Positions 41,177 to 50,212 of a stretch of DNA of 64,000 nt are shown piece by piece (position 1 is the first letter of the stretch; every line of letters begins with the position of its first letter). The translations under genes were made by a program, and so were the position numbers. The notes below the pieces were generated by a model. The model saw nothing but the letters and a program-made list of their open reading frames with translations, was not told the origin of the DNA and ran no database searches. The stretch is taken from assembly GCF_005116735.1 (NCBI RefSeq), contig NZ_SWDB01000028.1, forward strand, positions 52,674 through 116,673, written 5' to 3'. Origin of the DNA: Thalassotalea mangrovi (GTDB lineage Bacteria; Pseudomonadota; Gammaproteobacteria; Enterobacterales; Alteromonadaceae).

Positions 41177-41208
41177 AAAAAAGCCCGAGCGCTTTCGCGT
41201 CGGGCTTT
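41177..41208 (-). terminator. Terminator after the nag operon
   Basis: Stem AAAGCCCGA with TCGGGCTTT and an 11-base loop, with the T-run on the minus strand (A-run from 41177), 34 bases past the nagP stop. Confidence 0.82.
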
Positions 41209-41241
41209 CACCATGTCAACCTTTCAACATTATTGAGAAGA

Positions 41242-42567
41242 TTACTTCCAGTGTTTGATTTTATATCCTTTGACCGCGTAGAACAGGATAAACAGATAAC
41301 AAGGTAACATCACCAGGTACGCCCCCTGCTGTCCGGCATCGGATGCCGAACTTGCCAATCCCCAGAATAACGGACCAAAGGCGCCGCCAGCAATTCCCAT
41401 TACCAGTAACGCCGAACCTATACTGGTCAGTTTGCCCAGACCCGATAATGCCAGGGGCCATACCGCCGGCCATACTATCGCATTAGCCAATCCAAGCAAG
41501 GCAATCAGCAGCAGGCTATCAGGTAACAGTGCACCGCCAAACGGCACCAGAAAGGCGTTCGCTAACAGGAAGGAATCGCTATCGGCGATAACAATAAGAA
41601 TCGTTAATATTACCCCCAGTACTGCCGAAATGGTCAATGCTGTCGGCTGGGATAAAAAGCGGGGAATGGTAACAATACCGATAATATAACCCAGTACCAT
41701 GCAGGCCATGGTGTAGGAGGTCATCACCGCGTAATTCTCAATGCCAAGAGATAAGGCATAGGTGCCTATCGTGTCGCCAGCAATCACTTCAACGGCAACA
41801 TAAAAAAACAAAGCCACGACACCGAGCACTAAGTTAGGGTGCGCAGTCACATCGCGCAGGCGATTCGAGTTCGCCAAATCTGCATCGTCTTCTTTTTCCA
41901 GCTCAGGCAGTGGTGATTTTTTCACTAACAGGGCCAGAAAACCAATAAACAACGCCATCCCCAGATAAGGTAATACCAGGCCATTGGCCATTTCATCAAT
42001 CTGCAGCTGAGTTAACTCAGTACCGACCCTGTCTTTAAAGCTGTCAAGAATCAGTGCGGTGAATACCATAGGCGCGACCACACCCGCACTTTTATTGAGG
42101 ATCCCCATCACGCTGACCCGAGCCGCCGCCGACTCCTCAGGACCGATACGGACCACATAAGGGTTGACCGCGGTTTGCAGCAGCGTCTGACCTGCCCCCA
42201 TCACCAACTGGGCAAATAAAAATAGCGCAAAAATCTGGGTTTTCGCTGCCGGGATAAACAATAACCCGGCAATCATCATCCCAACCATCCCCAGTGCCAT
42301 CCCGGTTTTGTAGCCAACTTTACGAATCACCCATGCAGAGGGTAATGCAGTAAACGTTACTGCAATGTAAAAAGAAAACAGGATCAACGACGCCTGAAAT
42401 GGTGTTAGCTGTAGGATTTGCTTTAAATACGGCATTAACGAACCATTTAACCAGGTCGCGAATCCGAGAATAAAAAATAACCCGGCAACAATGGCCATGG
42501 GCACGAAACTACTTTTTGATTGCTGTGTTATGGTCGAAGCCATATTGGCACCTTCTGAATGTTGCAT
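41242..42567 (-). CDS. nagP: N-acetylglucosamine permease (FucP-type MFS)
   Basis: 441 residues, 12 helices, of the FucP family. Key stretches are FFILGFATWLNGSLMPYLKQ, AWVIRKVGYKTGMALG, LLQTAVNPYVVRIGPEESAA and FGPLFWGLASS, closely like Shewanella NagP. It imports GlcNAc with protons through the inner membrane. Two start codons are possible: the first (42567) with GGGGA upstream, and one 8 codons in with AGAAGGTG. It is the last gene of the nagK-nagB-II-nagA-nagP set; the 92-base gap before it holds no operator, so it is likely read from the operon promoter. Confidence 0.93.
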   Translation of the reverse strand: MQHSEGANMASTITQQSKSSFVPMAIVAGLFFILGFATWLNGSLMPYLKQILQLTPFQASLILFSFYIAVTFTALPSAWVIRKVGYKTGMALGMVGMMIAGLLFIPAAKTQIFALFLFAQLVMGAGQTLLQTAVNPYVVRIGPEESAAARVSVMGILNKSAGVVAPMVFTALILDSFKDRVGTELTQLQIDEMANGLVLPYLGMALFIGFLALLVKKSPLPELEKEDDADLANSNRLRDVTAHPNLVLGVVALFFYVAVEVIAGDTIGTYALSLGIENYAVMTSYTMACMVLGYIIGIVTIPRFLSQPTALTISAVLGVILTILIVIADSDSFLLANAFLVPFGGALLPDSLLLIALLGLANAIVWPAVWPLALSGLGKLTSIGSALLVMGIAGGAFGPLFWGLASSASDAGQQGAYLVMLPCYLFILFYAVKGYKIKHWK

Positions 42568-42659
42568 AATTCCCCAACTTTTGTGTTTATTGATATTGTT
42601 TTTATTGTTTGTATTGTTACCAACCTACTGCTATCGATTTTCAATATGATTAGGGCGCA

Positions 42660-43790
42660 TTAAACCAAACGCGCCCCATTTACCCATGTCTGTGTGACCT
42701 CCAGCTGGTCGTCAAAGATGACAAAGTCCGCCGTTGCTCCGGGCTTTAAATGGCCATAACGTTTGTCTATCGATAAAAACTGTGCCGGATATAAAGATGC
42801 CATGCGCAGTGCTTCTTCCCTCGGTATTTGTAAATGCTGTACGGTATTGCGCACCGCGCTTGCCATATCCAGGCAGGAACCGGCCAACTCTCCGGTTGTT
42901 GCATTTAATCGGTCACCATCGCGAAGTACCCTGGCTCCGAGAAGGTCAAAGCTTTGCTCATCAGTTCCTACCGGTGACATGGCATCGGTCACCAGGATAA
43001 TTTTTCCCGGTTGCTTCGTTTTGATTGCCAGGCGGGCCGAATCATAGTGAACATGGTGACCATCGACAATCAGGCCACACCAGCTGTTATCGTCCAACAA
43101 CGCTGCACCAACCATGCCCGGTTCGCGCGACTGGAATGCTGACATGGCATTAAATAAATGGGTAAAGCCTGATGCGCCCGCTTGCAATGCCTGATTTACC
43201 GTAGCAAAGTCGGCATTAGAATGACCAAGACAGACATGTACCCCACAATTAACCAGGCGTTCAATATCTTCCGGGGCAACATTTTCCGGCGCAAGGGTAA
43301 CCATCACCTGGCCCAAATCCTGGCGACAAAACACCGCCATTTCCCGATCAGATATGGGACGTATATAACTGGCGTTGTGGACCCCTTTTTTCGGAACCGA
43401 CAGGTGCGGCCCCTCGAAATGTACACCAATAATACCCGGTTTTTTCATCGCCAGCGCGGCACTGATCACATCGGCGGTAGCTTCCAAAACACTGACATCG
43501 TCGGTTATCAACGTTGGCAGCATCGCCGTAGTCCCATATTGGGCATGGGCGTTAAACATGATATCAAGGGTCTCGAGACTGGGAGCCACATTTAATAATG
43601 CGCCACCACCACCGTTAACCTGTACATCGATCAGGCCCGGCGCCATCAGCCCCTGGATTTGCTCTGCCTGAGCATCGATTCCGGAAATTTCCTCAGTGTG
43701 GACAATGCGACCATTGAGAATTTCCACCAGGCAATTGCTTTGTAAAACCTCGCCATCAAAAAACAAACTAACCTGAAGTCGTTGCAGCAT
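42660..43790 (-). CDS. nagA: N-acetylglucosamine-6-phosphate deacetylase
   Basis: 376 residues, an amidohydrolase-fold enzyme. Visible are PGLIDVQVNGGGGALLN, HFEGPHLSVPKKGVHN (metal-binding Glu), CLGHSNADF and THLFNAMSAF (His ligands), and the catalytic Asp in VTDAMSPVG. It removes the acetyl group from GlcNAc-6-phosphate. It begins 2 bases after the stop of nagB-II, so translation is probably coupled. Confidence 0.96.
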   Translation of the reverse strand: MLQRLQVSLFFDGEVLQSNCLVEILNGRIVHTEEISGIDAQAEQIQGLMAPGLIDVQVNGGGGALLNVAPSLETLDIMFNAHAQYGTTAMLPTLITDDVSVLEATADVISAALAMKKPGIIGVHFEGPHLSVPKKGVHNASYIRPISDREMAVFCRQDLGQVMVTLAPENVAPEDIERLVNCGVHVCLGHSNADFATVNQALQAGASGFTHLFNAMSAFQSREPGMVGAALLDDNSWCGLIVDGHHVHYDSARLAIKTKQPGKIILVTDAMSPVGTDEQSFDLLGARVLRDGDRLNATTGELAGSCLDMASAVRNTVQHLQIPREEALRMASLYPAQFLSIDKRYGHLKPGATADFVIFDDQLEVTQTWVNGARLV

Positions 43791-43791
43791 A

Positions 43792-44790
43792 TTATAAAGT
43801 CCGTGTTACTTTTTTCAGTCCTTGCGGTTCATCGGGATTAAAGCCCTTGGCGACAGCCACTTTTTCCACGTCCAGGTAAAAGCGCTGCAATACCAGTAGT
43901 GGCGCCAGTCGCGGGTGAATATCGTCAACCACTTGTTGCAGATGGATCATTTTAGCGCCACGTGTTGTCACTTCCTTTATTTGCTGTTGATGAGCACTGG
44001 CAGATTCATCATTGACATGACAGTCAATAATCGTCAATTGCTGGGCTACAAGCGTCACTGGCCCATGTAAAAACTCAGCGCTGGAAAATGCTTCGGCATG
44101 AATGGAACAGACTTCCTTGAGCTTAAGCGCAATTTCCTTACTTACCGCAAATCCCAGACCACGTCCCAGTACCACCAGGTTGCGGGTATTCGTCAATGCC
44201 ATTGAGGTCAGTTGCACCGGGCTATCGATTGCCTGCTGCAACCCCGTTGGTAATGTTTGCAAGGCGTTGATTAGTCCCTCGTTTTTACCCCAATTTGCGG
44301 CTAACTGCAACAGTGCACTTAAGGTTGCCAGATAGCTTTTGGTTGCCGCAACGGAGTTTTCAGGACCGGCCTTTAGCCCCAGCACGTCATCAACCAGCTC
44401 TGCCAGTGGAGACGATTCATCATTGACCAAAGCAATGGTGTAAGCGCCGGCGTCTTTGGCCATTTTCGCCTGCGATAAAATGTCCGGGCTGCGTCCGGAT
44501 TGCGAGATAACAATGGCCACGGCACCGTTAAGTTTCAGGGATTTTCCGTATACGCTGGCAACAGAAGGCGCCGCCGCAAAAGTGGGAACGCCGACCTCAA
44601 CTTCAAACAGATATTTACCAAATACGCCGGCATGATCGGATGATCCACGACCGATTATCATCACCATTTTTGGATCAAGCTGGTTGAGCTTTTCGCCAAT
44701 CCTTGCCGCCGCCTGCGCATTTACTTTTAGTTGCTCGGCGATCACTTCGGGTGCCTGGCGTGCCTCTTGTTCCATTAAAGTCGTCATCAT
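43792..44790 (-). CDS. nagB-II: Glucosamine-6-phosphate deaminase, SIS-domain type
   Basis: 332 residues with two SIS domains: IGRGSSDHAG and VISQSGRSPDILSQAKMAK in the first, and VLGRGLGFAVSKEIALKLKEV with EAFSSAEFLHGP in the second. It resembles the isomerase half of GlmS without the glutaminase domain. This is the NagB-II type that replaces classical NagB in Shewanella and relatives: it turns glucosamine-6-P into fructose-6-P and ammonia. An AGGATAG ribosome-binding site precedes the double ATG. Its neighbours, nagK upstream and nagA downstream, fix the role. Confidence 0.93.
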   Translation of the reverse strand: MMTTLMEQEARQAPEVIAEQLKVNAQAAARIGEKLNQLDPKMVMIIGRGSSDHAGVFGKYLFEVEVGVPTFAAAPSVASVYGKSLKLNGAVAIVISQSGRSPDILSQAKMAKDAGAYTIALVNDESSPLAELVDDVLGLKAGPENSVAATKSYLATLSALLQLAANWGKNEGLINALQTLPTGLQQAIDSPVQLTSMALTNTRNLVVLGRGLGFAVSKEIALKLKEVCSIHAEAFSSAEFLHGPVTLVAQQLTIIDCHVNDESASAHQQQIKEVTTRGAKMIHLQQVVDDIHPRLAPLLVLQRFYLDVEKVAVAKGFNPDEPQGLKKVTRTL

Positions 44791-44815
44791 CGTCTACTAT
44801 CCTGCAATGCTATTA

Positions 44816-45703
44816 CTAATTTTGTTGAGCCTGTTGTCTGGCAAACAGTATGGCGCCAATTTCAGGCGGTTGTCTGGGTTTACTGAACTGATTAAAAATG
44901 TCGATGGCAAGCCAGTCCTTAAGCCGGACTTGCAAGCCACCGATCAGGGAGATCCGCGTTGGGTTTCTGGCCATCAGTTTATGGAACATGGCACTGAAAT
45001 AATTGCTGGCCTGAGCCAGTATTTGTTGCGCCACCAGGTCGCCTGCATCGGCAGCATCAAACACATGAACCGCCAGGCGGGCATAATACGTCGCGCCCTG
45101 ACCCGACAGGCAACTGACCAGATCCGTAGCCTGTTGACAGTCAAGCGCCTGGAAAATTTTTTCCGATAACAGGGTTTGCTCCCCTAATGCATCACTGGCA
45201 AGCAATACCCGTTGTACCGCCTGCAGGCCGAGCCAGGCACCGGAACAGATATCTCCCTGGGGAAATCCGTGACCGCCCACTATCAGGGACTCATCTGCTG
45301 AGCTGACATAACCTACCGAGCCAGTGCCGCAAATCATAATCGCACCCTGCTCGCCATCATGGGCGCCTAAACAGGCGATATGCAGATCGGTTGCTAAATG
45401 CATCGCCTTAAACGGATGTTGCCAGTCATTCATCAGGGAAAAATATTTGGGGATGTTAACCCCGGCAAGGCCGACTCCGGCGATCAAATCGCCGATACGT
45501 TGCGAATCCATACCGGCATCAGCGAGGGCCAACCCGGCCGCTTCGACGATGGAATTTTGCGCATGTTCAACACAATGGAACGGGTTTGCAGCGCCGGCAA
45601 TCCCCTCGCCCAGACACTGCATATTCGCATCGACAATAACAGCCTTGCATTTGCTGCCGCCGCCGTCGATACCCAAAAAGAGTTGTTGTTCACTGCTAAG
45701 CAT
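44816..45703 (-). CDS. nagK: N-acetylglucosamine kinase, BadF/BadG/BcrA ATPase type
   Basis: 295 residues of the ASKHA fold. The phosphate-1 loop is LFLGIDGGGSKCKAVIVD; GTGSVGYV and GGHGFPQGDICSGAWLGL follow as phosphate-2 and substrate segments, then IGGL near the C-terminus. It phosphorylates imported GlcNAc at O6, needed because NagP does not phosphorylate its cargo. It is the first gene of the operon, with a NagR operator about 86 bases upstream of its start. Confidence 0.93.
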   Translation of the reverse strand: MLSSEQQLFLGIDGGGSKCKAVIVDANMQCLGEGIAGAANPFHCVEHAQNSIVEAAGLALADAGMDSQRIGDLIAGVGLAGVNIPKYFSLMNDWQHPFKAMHLATDLHIACLGAHDGEQGAIMICGTGSVGYVSSADESLIVGGHGFPQGDICSGAWLGLQAVQRVLLASDALGEQTLLSEKIFQALDCQQATDLVSCLSGQGATYYARLAVHVFDAADAGDLVAQQILAQASNYFSAMFHKLMARNPTRISLIGGLQVRLKDWLAIDIFNQFSKPRQPPEIGAILFARQQAQQN

Positions 45704-45788
45704 TTAAGCCTCTAAGCATATAAGCTCTGTTGACAACAAGGCGGGCAATACCGCCAGTTTCAAAAATCATTGACTAAGTCTAACCACT

Positions 45789-45806
45789 AATGACAACGCT
45801 GTCATT
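45789..45806 (-). promoter_or_regulatory. NagR operator upstream of nagK-nagB-II-nagA-nagP
   Basis: AATGACAACGCTGTCATT, a nearly perfect 18-bp palindrome (only one mismatched base pair) of the LacI-family type with a central CG. It matches the NagR site known from Shewanella and other Alteromonadales. The same 17-base core is present at 55331-55347 before the TonB receptor gene. Confidence 0.88.
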
Positions 45807-45849
45807 ATTTATTTCAGGTTTTTCGATTACCTTGCTAACTCAATAAAAA

Positions 45850-48531
45850 CTACTTTACTTTCAGTGCCCTACCAGCACGTTCCGAGGTCATGGCTTTAGC
45901 CCGTACCCAGATTTCGGCATCAGTGACTTCTACCGGGGCAGTATAGTCTAACCAATCCGATTCAGCGGTTCGATATTGCAGTGGCAGGCCCGGGAATGCC
46001 GAGTTTATCTGTAGGCGTCCATTTTCAATTTTTCCGCCCGCGGTAGGAATACGGTAATGAATATCCGCCAACTCCAGTTTGGCAAACTCTTTATTGGCAA
46101 GCGTAGCGGCAAAATTACTCCATTGCTGACGACGCTGTTGATGTTGTTGCTGGCTAATTTTATGACTGTCACGATCATAGATTTGGCCATTATGATCATA
46201 AGGCAATGCCCATTCAGGTGAGTGCCATGCGCGCTCGGCTAATGCCAGCAAACGAGGGAATATTTTGTATTCACTCAAGTCATCGCTGCGGGTATTTTCA
46301 CTCCATAACTGGCCCTGTATGCCAATAAACCTTTTACCCTTTAGCATCGGTTGATGGATGATGTTGCCCTGCTCATCTTTTTGCACAGTGTCATCGGCCT
46401 GATACGGATTGTCCTCCCGATCTAACCAGTATTCCGCGTGAGCTGGCAGGTTATCGGGCATAAAGCTGAAGATTTTTTCGCTATTGGTATGGCGGGAAGC
46501 CCAGTAATAGCCATGTTCCTTCGGATCGGCTTCATAAGGAAAGTCAAAATACATCACATCCGGACTGGAAACCACAACCTCCCAGCCTCGGTTTACTAGC
46601 TGATGGGCACTTTTATGTCCCTGCCAGGAAAGCACTCCCCAGGCGTTTGCCTGAACAACATCTGGCATGTTGTCAGGATTGGTATGGCTAATGCCATCAC
46701 TCCAGCCGGCAACTTCGATATCGCGCTCGGCAAGAATTTGCGCAACACGTTCAATAAAGTAACCCACCAGGTCTTCGGCTTTTTCTAATTTATCATTGCC
46801 GGCGATAAACGCCTGGCATTTAGGAGAATCTACCCAGGCTCCGGCCGTTTCATCGGCGCCGATATGATAACGGGTTAGCGGATATCCCGCCTCTGCATGC
46901 ATGGCTTTCACTTCGTCCATCACTTTAGCAATAAAGGCATAGGAAGAGTCCATACAGGCATTGATGGTATTGTCGTTATAATACTGCACCGAAGAATAAA
47001 CCGTCGTATCCTTGGGATCGTGTAACAGATATTGTTGCGCTTTCTCGGTATCACCAGCACCCATATATTTGTCAAAACGGCGTTTCATCGACACGATTGC
47101 CGCGCGGGAATGGCCCGGCATATCCAGGGAAGGAATTACCTGGATGTGACGCTCACCAGCATACTTTAAGATTTGTTTATATTGCTCAACGGTAAAATAA
47201 CCATTTACCGGGCTGGTTGGGTCAACTCCCGCTCCTAATTGCGGTAACAAACAGGTCTGTTCGCGCAAATCAAAACAACGCTTCGAACCTATCTCTGTCA
47301 ATTCTTCAAGACCCGGTATTTCGAGGCGCCAGCCCTCATCATCGGCCAGGTGCAGATGTAACTTATTAAGTTTATAAGCGGCCATCTGATCGATTAAATC
47401 GTATAAAAACTGTTGTGAATGGAAGTTTCTCGATACATCAACAAACATGCCACGAAAATCATAATAAGGCTGATCCTGAATCTGAACGGCCGGTAGCGTT
47501 AAATCCGTAACACGGATAAGCCCGGCCAGGGTCTGTAAGCCATAAAAAATGCCCGCCTCGTTTGCCGCTGTGATGGTAATTTTCCTATCAATAATATCGA
47601 GTTGATACGCTCCTTCAACGCTGCCGGCATGCTCGTTAAGTTGCAACATCACAGGAATGCCTGATGCGGACAATTTCACCCCCAGCGAATCGAGGCGTTG
47701 CAGCGCTGCTGCCACTGACGCTTTGTTAACCTGGTTAAACTTAAGATCTATGCCGTCACTTAAGTCCACCACCGGTTCAGTATCTATCACTTCAACGGAT
47801 GTCGGTGTTGGAATCACCGCCGTTTGCAACTGGTGGTTGCTTGCCGGCATCGCGCTATTACGGGCAAATAATACCTCGGCGGTGGCCCATTGCGTCTGGT
47901 CGGTGTCAGTGCGCTTAAATTGCTCGCGAACCTCGGTATATTCCTTAACAAAAGGGCTTATCTCTATTCCGGTTTCCGGGTCAACCTGGGTACGGGTACT
48001 GGCAATCACTCGCGCTTGCCATTCCCCTTGGTTCGCAACCGGACTGGTTTCATCGACAGCAAGGATGTAATTGGGGATCAAATCGGTTTCCGCCAGGCTC
48101 CAGAAATCGGCACGAAAATCCAGGGATTTGGTCTCCCCTTTACGAAATCCACTAAAGCTTTTTGACAGTGAAATCTTGTGTAAATCGCCATTAACGTGGG
48201 CAATGGTAAACTCGCCGGCGGCAAACGTTTGTACCGGGTTAATCAGGGAGAAATAGATAGCCCAGTCTTTATAATAAAAGTCTTCCTGTGCGGTAAAATT
48301 CAAACGCCCCTGATAACATAAGCCATCGTGTTTGGCCTTATCGCATTGCCCATCGGCAACGTTGGTCACCAGTTCAAATTCGACTTGCAGTGAATTGGCA
48401 AATGTATCCAGGGCCCCCTGGTCAATCACCGCCATGTTTATTGCCGGTTGAGAACTTGTTGTGTCGGTTTCGGTATTACAGGCGCTTAACAGTGCCAGGC
48501 TTAAAAGGGAAATCACCAAAGGATTTTTCAT
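45850..48531 (-). CDS. Beta-N-acetylhexosaminidase lipoprotein (GH20)
   Basis: 893 residues. The N-terminus is a lipoprotein signal (LALLSACNTE, lipobox LSAC). Domains in order: a carbohydrate-binding CHB/HEX N-terminal domain (FYYKDWAIYFSL...), a GH20b region, the GH20 catalytic barrel with YDFRGMFVDVSRNF, KLNKLHLHLADDEGWRLEI and the catalytic Asp-Glu pair in YHIGADETAGAW, then the HEX C-terminal domain. It cuts GlcNAc from the end of chitin oligosaccharides, probably anchored in the outer membrane or periplasm. It is the last gene of the TonB receptor operon and lies directly before the nagK operator. Confidence 0.95.
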   Translation of the reverse strand: MKNPLVISLLSLALLSACNTETDTTSSQPAINMAVIDQGALDTFANSLQVEFELVTNVADGQCDKAKHDGLCYQGRLNFTAQEDFYYKDWAIYFSLINPVQTFAAGEFTIAHVNGDLHKISLSKSFSGFRKGETKSLDFRADFWSLAETDLIPNYILAVDETSPVANQGEWQARVIASTRTQVDPETGIEISPFVKEYTEVREQFKRTDTDQTQWATAEVLFARNSAMPASNHQLQTAVIPTPTSVEVIDTEPVVDLSDGIDLKFNQVNKASVAAALQRLDSLGVKLSASGIPVMLQLNEHAGSVEGAYQLDIIDRKITITAANEAGIFYGLQTLAGLIRVTDLTLPAVQIQDQPYYDFRGMFVDVSRNFHSQQFLYDLIDQMAAYKLNKLHLHLADDEGWRLEIPGLEELTEIGSKRCFDLREQTCLLPQLGAGVDPTSPVNGYFTVEQYKQILKYAGERHIQVIPSLDMPGHSRAAIVSMKRRFDKYMGAGDTEKAQQYLLHDPKDTTVYSSVQYYNDNTINACMDSSYAFIAKVMDEVKAMHAEAGYPLTRYHIGADETAGAWVDSPKCQAFIAGNDKLEKAEDLVGYFIERVAQILAERDIEVAGWSDGISHTNPDNMPDVVQANAWGVLSWQGHKSAHQLVNRGWEVVVSSPDVMYFDFPYEADPKEHGYYWASRHTNSEKIFSFMPDNLPAHAEYWLDREDNPYQADDTVQKDEQGNIIHQPMLKGKRFIGIQGQLWSENTRSDDLSEYKIFPRLLALAERAWHSPEWALPYDHNGQIYDRDSHKISQQQHQQRRQQWSNFAATLANKEFAKLELADIHYRIPTAGGKIENGRLQINSAFPGLPLQYRTAESDWLDYTAPVEVTDAEIWVRAKAMTSERAGRALKVK

Positions 48532-48608
48532 TGTTATGGTTCCTGTTTCCTTGTTAATTCATCCACCCTGATGTATCGCATTTTGTCGGCCATCAGTGTT
48601 AGTTATCT

Positions 48609-50201
48609 TTATTGGCGTTGTAGGCCAAACTGGCGAATTTTCGCCAGCAACTGCCGGTGCTCAGGTAGTTGCTTTAATAATTGTTGGCGGTGTTGTTGTA
48701 ACTGATGTTGTAGCTGGGCAACCCGTTGTTGCTCGTTGTAGCGATACTGGCTTTGGGATAAATCCGTGCAAAACTCCATGCCATAAAGCACATACAGGTA
48801 ATTCTCAAGATTAAAAATTTCATAGCCACTGGCAAAGTCATAGGCACTCGGCAGTTGCCATTGCCAGCGTTGTAACCGTTCCTGCAATACCGGGCTTAAA
48901 CCACTCCACTGGCGGTTGTCGTGCCAAAAATCGCTGTCATCGCGGCGAGACAGAAAATAATGGAGCTTAATGAAATCAATCACCCGCTCCCAACTGTGCC
49001 TGACGTTTTGATTAAACTGCTCGGCGACCAATGGCATTAACGCCCGATGCGATGGAAATTGTTGCGCCAGCATTTTTGCAGTCACATCAAATAGCAACAG
49101 TCCTGTCGCTTCTAATGGTTCGACAAACCCCTGCGACAAACCAATTGCCACACAGTTTTTATGCCAGAAGGTTTGTCGGTAACCCACGTTCATGTCTATC
49201 TGGCGAATTTCATAGTCCTCTTTGGTATCGCCCAGATAATTTCGAAAATCCTGTTCCGCCAGGGATTCACTTAAGTGAGCGCTGGAGTAAACATAACCGC
49301 AACCACGTCGAGTAGTTAAGCCGATATCCCAAACCCAGCCAGCCGACTTTGCCGTCGCCTTGGTAAAACTGGGAATTGGCTGCTCTGCATCCTGGTATGG
49401 CACCTGAACCGCCAAGGCCTTATCAACAAACAAGGATTGATTTTTCCTGATAAAGCCAACGCCTAAGGCTTTTTCCAGTAATATGGCGTTAAATCCAGAA
49501 CAATCTACAAACAGGTCGGCGTTAATAGCCCCGGCACAGTCAGTAACCACCGCAGCAATGTCACCCTGCGGGTCTAGGGTGACATCACTGACATTGGCTT
49601 TGATTAATGTCACGCCAAAATGTTCGGTCGCATGTTGTTGCAACAACCGGGTAAATTTCGCCGCATCCAGGTGATATGCATACTGGCAGTGGCCCTGATA
49701 CTGAGCACTGGTTATATGTTTCGGTGCCAGTCCCTTATCACAGACCTGTCCCTGGAAAGCGACAAAGTCGGTATAGGCCGGACGCTTATCCACCGGCAGT
49801 TGTAACCAGTAGGCGGTAAGGTCCGGAATTTCACTAATCAGAGGATAATCAAATAAATGATGATAATGGGATGACTGACCGAAAGGGGGAGTATCCAGCC
49901 AGTCAATAAACTTAATGCCCTGCTTAAACGTCGCATCACATTCCTGGATCAAGCGTCCTTCATCGATACCAAAAGCCTGCAGGCTATGTCGCAGCATCGG
50001 CACCGTGCCCTCGCCCACGCCAATTGCAGGAATATGTTCTGAATCGACCAGGATTATCTCCACACCTTTATCCGGTGAGGGTTTTAACTGGCTGGCAAGA
50101 TGGTTTGCGGTCAGCCAGCCTGCGGTGCCGCCACCGACAATCAATACCCGCTGAATCGGTCGCTGTCGGTTTTCGCGATCATTAGGCGCAATATTATTCA
50201 T
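48609..50201 (-). CDS. Flavin-dependent (tryptophan-type) halogenase, paralogue 1
   Basis: 530 residues from the ATG at 50201 (MNNIAPND); the frame runs ten codons further but would then overlap the upstream gene. It carries the FAD motif VLIVGGGTAGWLTANHLA, the region aligning with the PrnA catalytic lysine (ATFKQGIKFIDW, Lys93), VDCSGFNAILL, the WxWxI motif as GWVWDIGL (Gly in place of the usual Pro), and GFVEPLEATGLLLFD. The family makes hypohalous acid from FADH2, O2 and halide and halogenates an aromatic group. A substrate in a GlcNAc operon is unknown. A flavin reductase is not encoded near. Confidence 0.88.
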   Translation of the reverse strand: MNNIAPNDRENRQRPIQRVLIVGGGTAGWLTANHLASQLKPSPDKGVEIILVDSEHIPAIGVGEGTVPMLRHSLQAFGIDEGRLIQECDATFKQGIKFIDWLDTPPFGQSSHYHHLFDYPLISEIPDLTAYWLQLPVDKRPAYTDFVAFQGQVCDKGLAPKHITSAQYQGHCQYAYHLDAAKFTRLLQQHATEHFGVTLIKANVSDVTLDPQGDIAAVVTDCAGAINADLFVDCSGFNAILLEKALGVGFIRKNQSLFVDKALAVQVPYQDAEQPIPSFTKATAKSAGWVWDIGLTTRRGCGYVYSSAHLSESLAEQDFRNYLGDTKEDYEIRQIDMNVGYRQTFWHKNCVAIGLSQGFVEPLEATGLLLFDVTAKMLAQQFPSHRALMPLVAEQFNQNVRHSWERVIDFIKLHYFLSRRDDSDFWHDNRQWSGLSPVLQERLQRWQWQLPSAYDFASGYEIFNLENYLYVLYGMEFCTDLSQSQYRYNEQQRVAQLQHQLQQHRQQLLKQLPEHRQLLAKIRQFGLQRQ

Positions 50202-50212
50202 CTCATTACCGC